From Apodospora peruviana (taxonomy: Eukaryota > Ascomycota > Sordariomycetes > Sordariales > Lasiosphaeriaceae), in assembly GCA_033439685.1 (NCBI GenBank), contig JAUEDM010000012.1, forward strand, positions 1-34,764: a stretch of 34,764 nt of DNA, read 5' to 3'. The notes beneath the pieces were generated by a model. It saw only the letters and a list, made by a program, of their open reading frames with translations, ran no database searches and was not told the origin of the DNA. The translations under genes were made by a program, and so were the position numbers. Positions 31,098 to 34,764 of the stretch are shown here, one piece after another; position 1 is the stretch's first letter; every line of letters starts with the position of its first letter.

Positions 31098-32764
31098 TCA
31101 GTTCAGCGGCAAAATTCTCAACCCGCACGGCAAGATCATATCATCCGGGCTCTTATCGTTGACAAAGCTGAGCGAGATCTCCTGCAGATCCGAGTCCTCC
31201 ACAATCACGACAGGTTTTCCACTAGGGCTTTGTCTGGCTACCCCGTCATGCTTACTGACCGCCTGCTCGACAGCACTCGAGATGAGATCCGAAATGCCCT
31301 TCTTCAGCGGGCATGACGAAAAGATGGTGCTGCCCTCGACAACCTCGAGCACGGTATTCTTCTCGTGACCGAGCAGGAAATCGTCCAGCTCCCGCTCAAG
31401 AGTACGTGCCGTCAGCGTCGGCGGCGGTAGCGCGAGCGCAAAGTTCTCCCGGTGCGGCCACTGCGTGTCGGCGAGCTTGTGCAGGAAGAGGACAATCTCG
31501 ACCAGGGATTGCGTGAGGAGCACGGCGCGCTCGTGCGGGCTGAGGTTGAGCAGCATGGTCGGCTGCTCGGTCGAGAGGCTGCAGGACAGGATCTCCGAGA
31601 GAAGGGGCCGCTGGTTGGTGCCGAAGGCAGCGGTGAGGATCCTCGTCAGCAGGCCGGCGTCGGTGAGTATAGAACTGATATCGCGCATGTTGAAGATGCG
31701 GACTGCCTTGGCGAAGAAGTTGGGGATGATGTCGCGCATGTCGACGCCGGCCAGCTTGCGCGCGTGGCCCGTGTCAACGGAGAAGTACTCTGCGGCCGTG
31801 TCGGCGCAGACTATTTCGGTTGTCATCAGCTCTCTGTTTCTAGCGGGCGGTAGCCAATGAGATACACTCACATTGTGTCGAGATAAACGCCGAGTTCCTC
31901 TGCGCGACCGCATAGGCAAGCTTGATGCTCCTATCCCGAAGACCGGCCAGCGTCACGACCGCCAGCTTCTCAAAACTCTCCTCCCCGTCGCCGTCGCCGT
32001 CACTCGCAACACACACCCGCTGTATATGTTTGCCGCTACTCGCAGATGATGCAGGTGTTGTCAGGTGCAAAGCTTCATCCCACTTGCTCCCAATCGTCTT
32101 CTCGAACCGCTTGGTTGACAGATCTCGCAGGATGTGTGTCACTGCGACCTTGGACAGTCCCCGTTGTTGTGCATTCTTCGACCACTTGAGTTCCACCCGG
32201 CTGACGAAATCGTCGTACTTTGTGAAGAGCAGCACCACGGGGATGTGTGGCGCGACATTGACGAGGTTGGCGAAGAACTTGGTCTCGAGCGGGTGGATGG
32301 CCCGCTGCTCTTCCGACGCCACGCAGTACCAGATGCAGTGTATGTTTTTCTTTTCGTCTGGCAGGCCACTGTGTGAGTGGAGGAAGTCGCAGACGCTCTT
32401 GTAGGCGCGTTCGTCGCCGGCACCGAAGTTGGGGGATGTGAAGACTGTTAGGTGCTCGTTTTGGCCGAGAAGGTCAAGCTCCTCGTCGATGGGGTGGTGG
32501 ACCTTGTCGTGGAAAGCGGCCGCGAGTTGTTTCTGGTGGAAAATGTGTGAGTGATGATGGTTAAAAATAGGAATGGGGTGAAAGGCGGTGCACCTTTTCG
32601 AGATCAACACCGAATATTTTGGCAAATATTTCTTGCTTGGTCGCTTCGGGATTTCCCAGCACTAGGACCCGGAATTTGGGGCATGGCGCCAGGAACTCGG
32701 CCGGAGGAGAGAGGGTGTTTGAGTAGAAGGCGCCGCCGTCGTTGGTGCTATTGCTTGTCTCCAT
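31098..32764 (-). CDS. G-domain-like P-loop protein with degenerate G1 motif
   Basis: Exons 32764-32594, 32532-31872 and 31810-31098, with two 61-nt introns and consistent phases; 514 aa. FRVLVLGNPEATKQEIF (residues 31-47) occupies the place of a G1/Walker A loop, but the glycine before the Lys is Thr42 and the Ser/Thr after it is Gln44; only Gly37 and Lys43 remain. HLTVFTSPNFGAGDE resembles the G3 region, NIHCIWYCVAS the following strand, and VVLLFTKYDDF holds a G4-like TKxD (161-164). This order is that of fungal G-domain proteins of the septin/AIG1-like type. The C-terminal half (about 225-514) is mostly helical and has no domain I know. It may bind nucleotide weakly or not at all. Probably cytosolic. 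Confidence 0.8.
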
Positions 32765-33340
32765 CTAATAGATGAGATAAGAGATCTTTGAAGCTGGTAT
32801 TATGGTTTGCAATGGTGTATTTTGACAGCTGGATGACAATATCCAAATCGTTTTGCAAATAATGGCCTGAAAGGGTTATATGCTTGGAGCTCGACTTTCG
32901 ATGAACCAATCCGCAGCTTCGCTGTGTGTGGTGGCCTGATGACGATGGCGTGGCGTCAGGGTCACACCACTGGTCACTTTGCATCGTCCGGGATACGCCT
33001 GGGCTCGGACGGAGTGCTGCGATGTGAAAAGTCAACTGCTGGGCAAATATTTATCTCCTACGGAGATGCCCGAAGTCTTTGTTTGTCTATGGTACTAGTA
33101 TCAAACATGGAGTTTTGTTTAATCAATCAATTGGATGGTTTGGTGTCTTCCTCTATCAAAATGTTCATCAAGTTCCTCAATGTAAATAAATACACCCCTT
33201 TACGTATATTCTGTCCGAAGCAATCATCTGGTTTTCAACTCTTTATAGACACTAGTGTTCTCTTCTTTGTTGCATTGTTCATTCCCAGTTATTGTTTGTA
33301 ATCATCAGTGTCTGCTAGCGTTTGCCGTGACAAACAAAGA
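32765..33340. other. Intergenic region
   Basis: Promoter of the G-domain-like gene and 3' region of the HET gene. No gene seen. Confidence 0.5.
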
Positions 33341-34764
33341 TCACTTGAGCGTAACCACCTCGTCATCCCAATCTGTGAATTGCTGGTGTTCAATGACGAC
33401 TAAGCATATCCCGATCCTGCAAAACACACCCGATTCCGTGGTCTGTTGAAGAATAAGGCAAACATAGTCGGTAGAGCTGTTCTCGTGATGGCCGTCGGGA
33501 CGCCTTCGCGCAATCGGGAGAACCGAAAGCTTCCCCTTCAAGTCTTCCTCGTACACCACTTCGTCATCTATCCATGTTCCCTCTTCGTCGGTGATGTCCA
33601 GGAGATGGATGCATCCAGAAGCATCAATTTCGTTATAGTAATCATTGTCGTAGTAGGGGTCGGAACTTGAAATAGTGTTGATGTTGTTGTCACTTGCTCG
33701 AGGACGATCATCACGTCGAGTCAATGTAGTCGGTCGTTTCTTCCCCCTGAGTCGTAGCGCAGCTGAACTCACGCATCCCATATCTCCAACCAACTGAGTA
33801 TCTTCCACCGAGATGACAGCTTCCTCTCCGAAGCCACCGGGGAAGAAATAGTCGATCCCGCCGTCTATCGACGCCCACGACCACGCAGGCGCGCGATACA
33901 TCGACGCCCTGGTTGGTTTGGGGGCGTTGAGCCACGCAGATTCGGCCCGCCAAAGTAGATTTCTGTGGAGATTCTGTACCCAAACACCCGCAATATACTC
34001 ACCTAGTTCTGCGCAGAGAGGTGCTGCCAGCCCGGCAATGGCCATGAGCTTGTCTCCAGGATTGGTCAAATCGCAGCGACAATACATAGCAACCAGTATG
34101 AACCACAGCCTGTTGGCCATGGAAATCCCGTTCACTATGGACGAAGGCACCGGCTCCGTTGCTGCCCTCCTGGGCGATGTCAGCTCACGCATAATGTCCA
34201 TGAAGAAACCCGAGCCACTGTATATCGGCGGACCTTGCGGGAAGGTTTCTGTAAAGACCTGCCGTCGGCACGTCCACACAAGCTGCTCCTTACTGCAATG
34301 CAAGACCCGCGGGGAAGCATTCGCTCCTGCAGCACCCAGGCGCGACGGTATAGCGGCGCTTCTTCGAGGGGCTCGACGGGAAGCGCGCCGGTCTCGATCA
34401 TATAGTATAGCTTCCTGTTCATCAACACGATTTCGGGTTTAAGAATGGACTCTGGATCTTGGCGCGTGAAGAAGCAGCCACCGTTGCTGTTGGTGCTGTC
34501 GGACGCGGCGATGCTGAGGGTGGCAAAGCGGTAGACCTTGCTCATCTGGAGGGCCTCGGCGTGCCAGTCGGCGGCGGAGTCTTGGATGATGCATAGGGCG
34601 TCATCCAGAGGTATGGTAAGCCGAGATATCTAGCCATTGTGACTGCGTCTCGGACGTCTTTGGCAATTCGAATAGACTGATTCCTTGCTGGCTTAGTTCG
34701 TCGAGGTTGGATTCGAGGAGCCGAAGCGGACATGTTCCGCCCCAGCAGTGGCTCAAGGTTGCGT
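33341..34764 (-). pseudogene. HET-domain (heterokaryon incompatibility) gene, frameshifted and 5'-truncated by the window edge
   Basis: Reading leftward from the window end, HET-domain hallmarks appear in three successive frames: LSHCWGG and LRLLESNLDEL in the first; AVTMARYLGLPYLW in a second; DALCIIQDSAADWHAEALQM, SKVYRFATLSIAAS and RRAWVLQERML in a third; then KEQLVW and the long C-terminal frame 34303-33341. Frame changes lie near 34654 (after ELPKT), at 34602/34603 (inside LW-IDAL) and near 34314 (after QERML). Each is repaired by assuming one missing base. The C-terminal part has RLWFILVAMYCRCDLTNPGDKL and PAWSWASIDG, typical of HET proteins downstream of the domain. HET proteins mediate non-self recognition and programmed cell death in filamentous fungi. 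With three frameshifts in about 350 bp this copy is either dead or badly sequenced. The 5' end is outside the window. Confidence 0.85.

Noticed and set aside
1..34764. CRISPR arrays, bacterial operons, rRNA genes
   Set aside because: No regularly spaced repeats, no Shine-Dalgarno-type gene packing and no rRNA sequence seen; gene structure is fungal throughout.

Overview
The window looks like nuclear DNA of a filamentous ascomycete (Pezizomycotina, probably a Sordariomycete). Genes are split by short introns (mostly about 50-170 nt, GT...AG), lie far apart on both strands, and belong to families typical of these fungi: a HET-domain protein, a GPI-anchored GH17 glucanase of the EglC type, a secreted two-WSC-domain protein, DUF4246, TauD-type dioxygenases and a drug:H+ antiporter-type MFS transporter. 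I modelled exons by hand from splice signals, frame continuity and remembered family motifs. No alignment was run.

Layout. 2-595 (+): C-terminal end of a fungal membrane protein. 1318-3845 (+): multi-exon DUF4246 gene with an in-frame TGA. 3988-5836 (-): MFS transporter with a one-base frameshift. 7941-8470: a 530-bp, nearly pure C/T tract. 8772-9936 (-): predicted amidoligase. 9937-12719: long stretch without a convincing gene. 12720-13663 (-): aldo/keto reductase. 14422-16443 (-): kinase-like protein that has lost the catalytic HRD motif. 17416-18981 (+): TauD-type dioxygenase in five exons. 19220-19954 (-): WSC protein. 20307-21221 (-): short-chain dehydrogenase. 21851-21940 (+): tRNA-Asp(GTC) with an intron. 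22544-24328 (+): ankyrin-repeat protein ending in a CaaX box. 24651-25253 (-): small hydrophilic protein. 26562-27707 (+): second Fe(II)/2-oxoglutarate oxygenase, divergent from the previous gene. 28139-29326 (-): GH17 beta-1,3-glucanase. 31098-32764 (-): G-domain-like protein with a degenerate P-loop. 33341-34764 (-): HET-domain gene with three single-base frameshifts, running off the window.

How genes may relate. There is no obvious biosynthetic cluster with a backbone enzyme. The MFS transporter, amidoligase and aldo/keto reductase are consecutive genes on the minus strand and could form a small transport/ligation/reduction set, but spacing is wide and the link is speculation. The WSC protein and the GH17 enzyme both point to the cell wall. 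The HET protein, pseudokinase, ankyrin-CaaX protein and degenerate G-domain protein resemble signalling or self/non-self genes of accessory fungal regions. Reading-frame damage is concentrated in the HET gene; sequence error and real decay cannot be told apart here.
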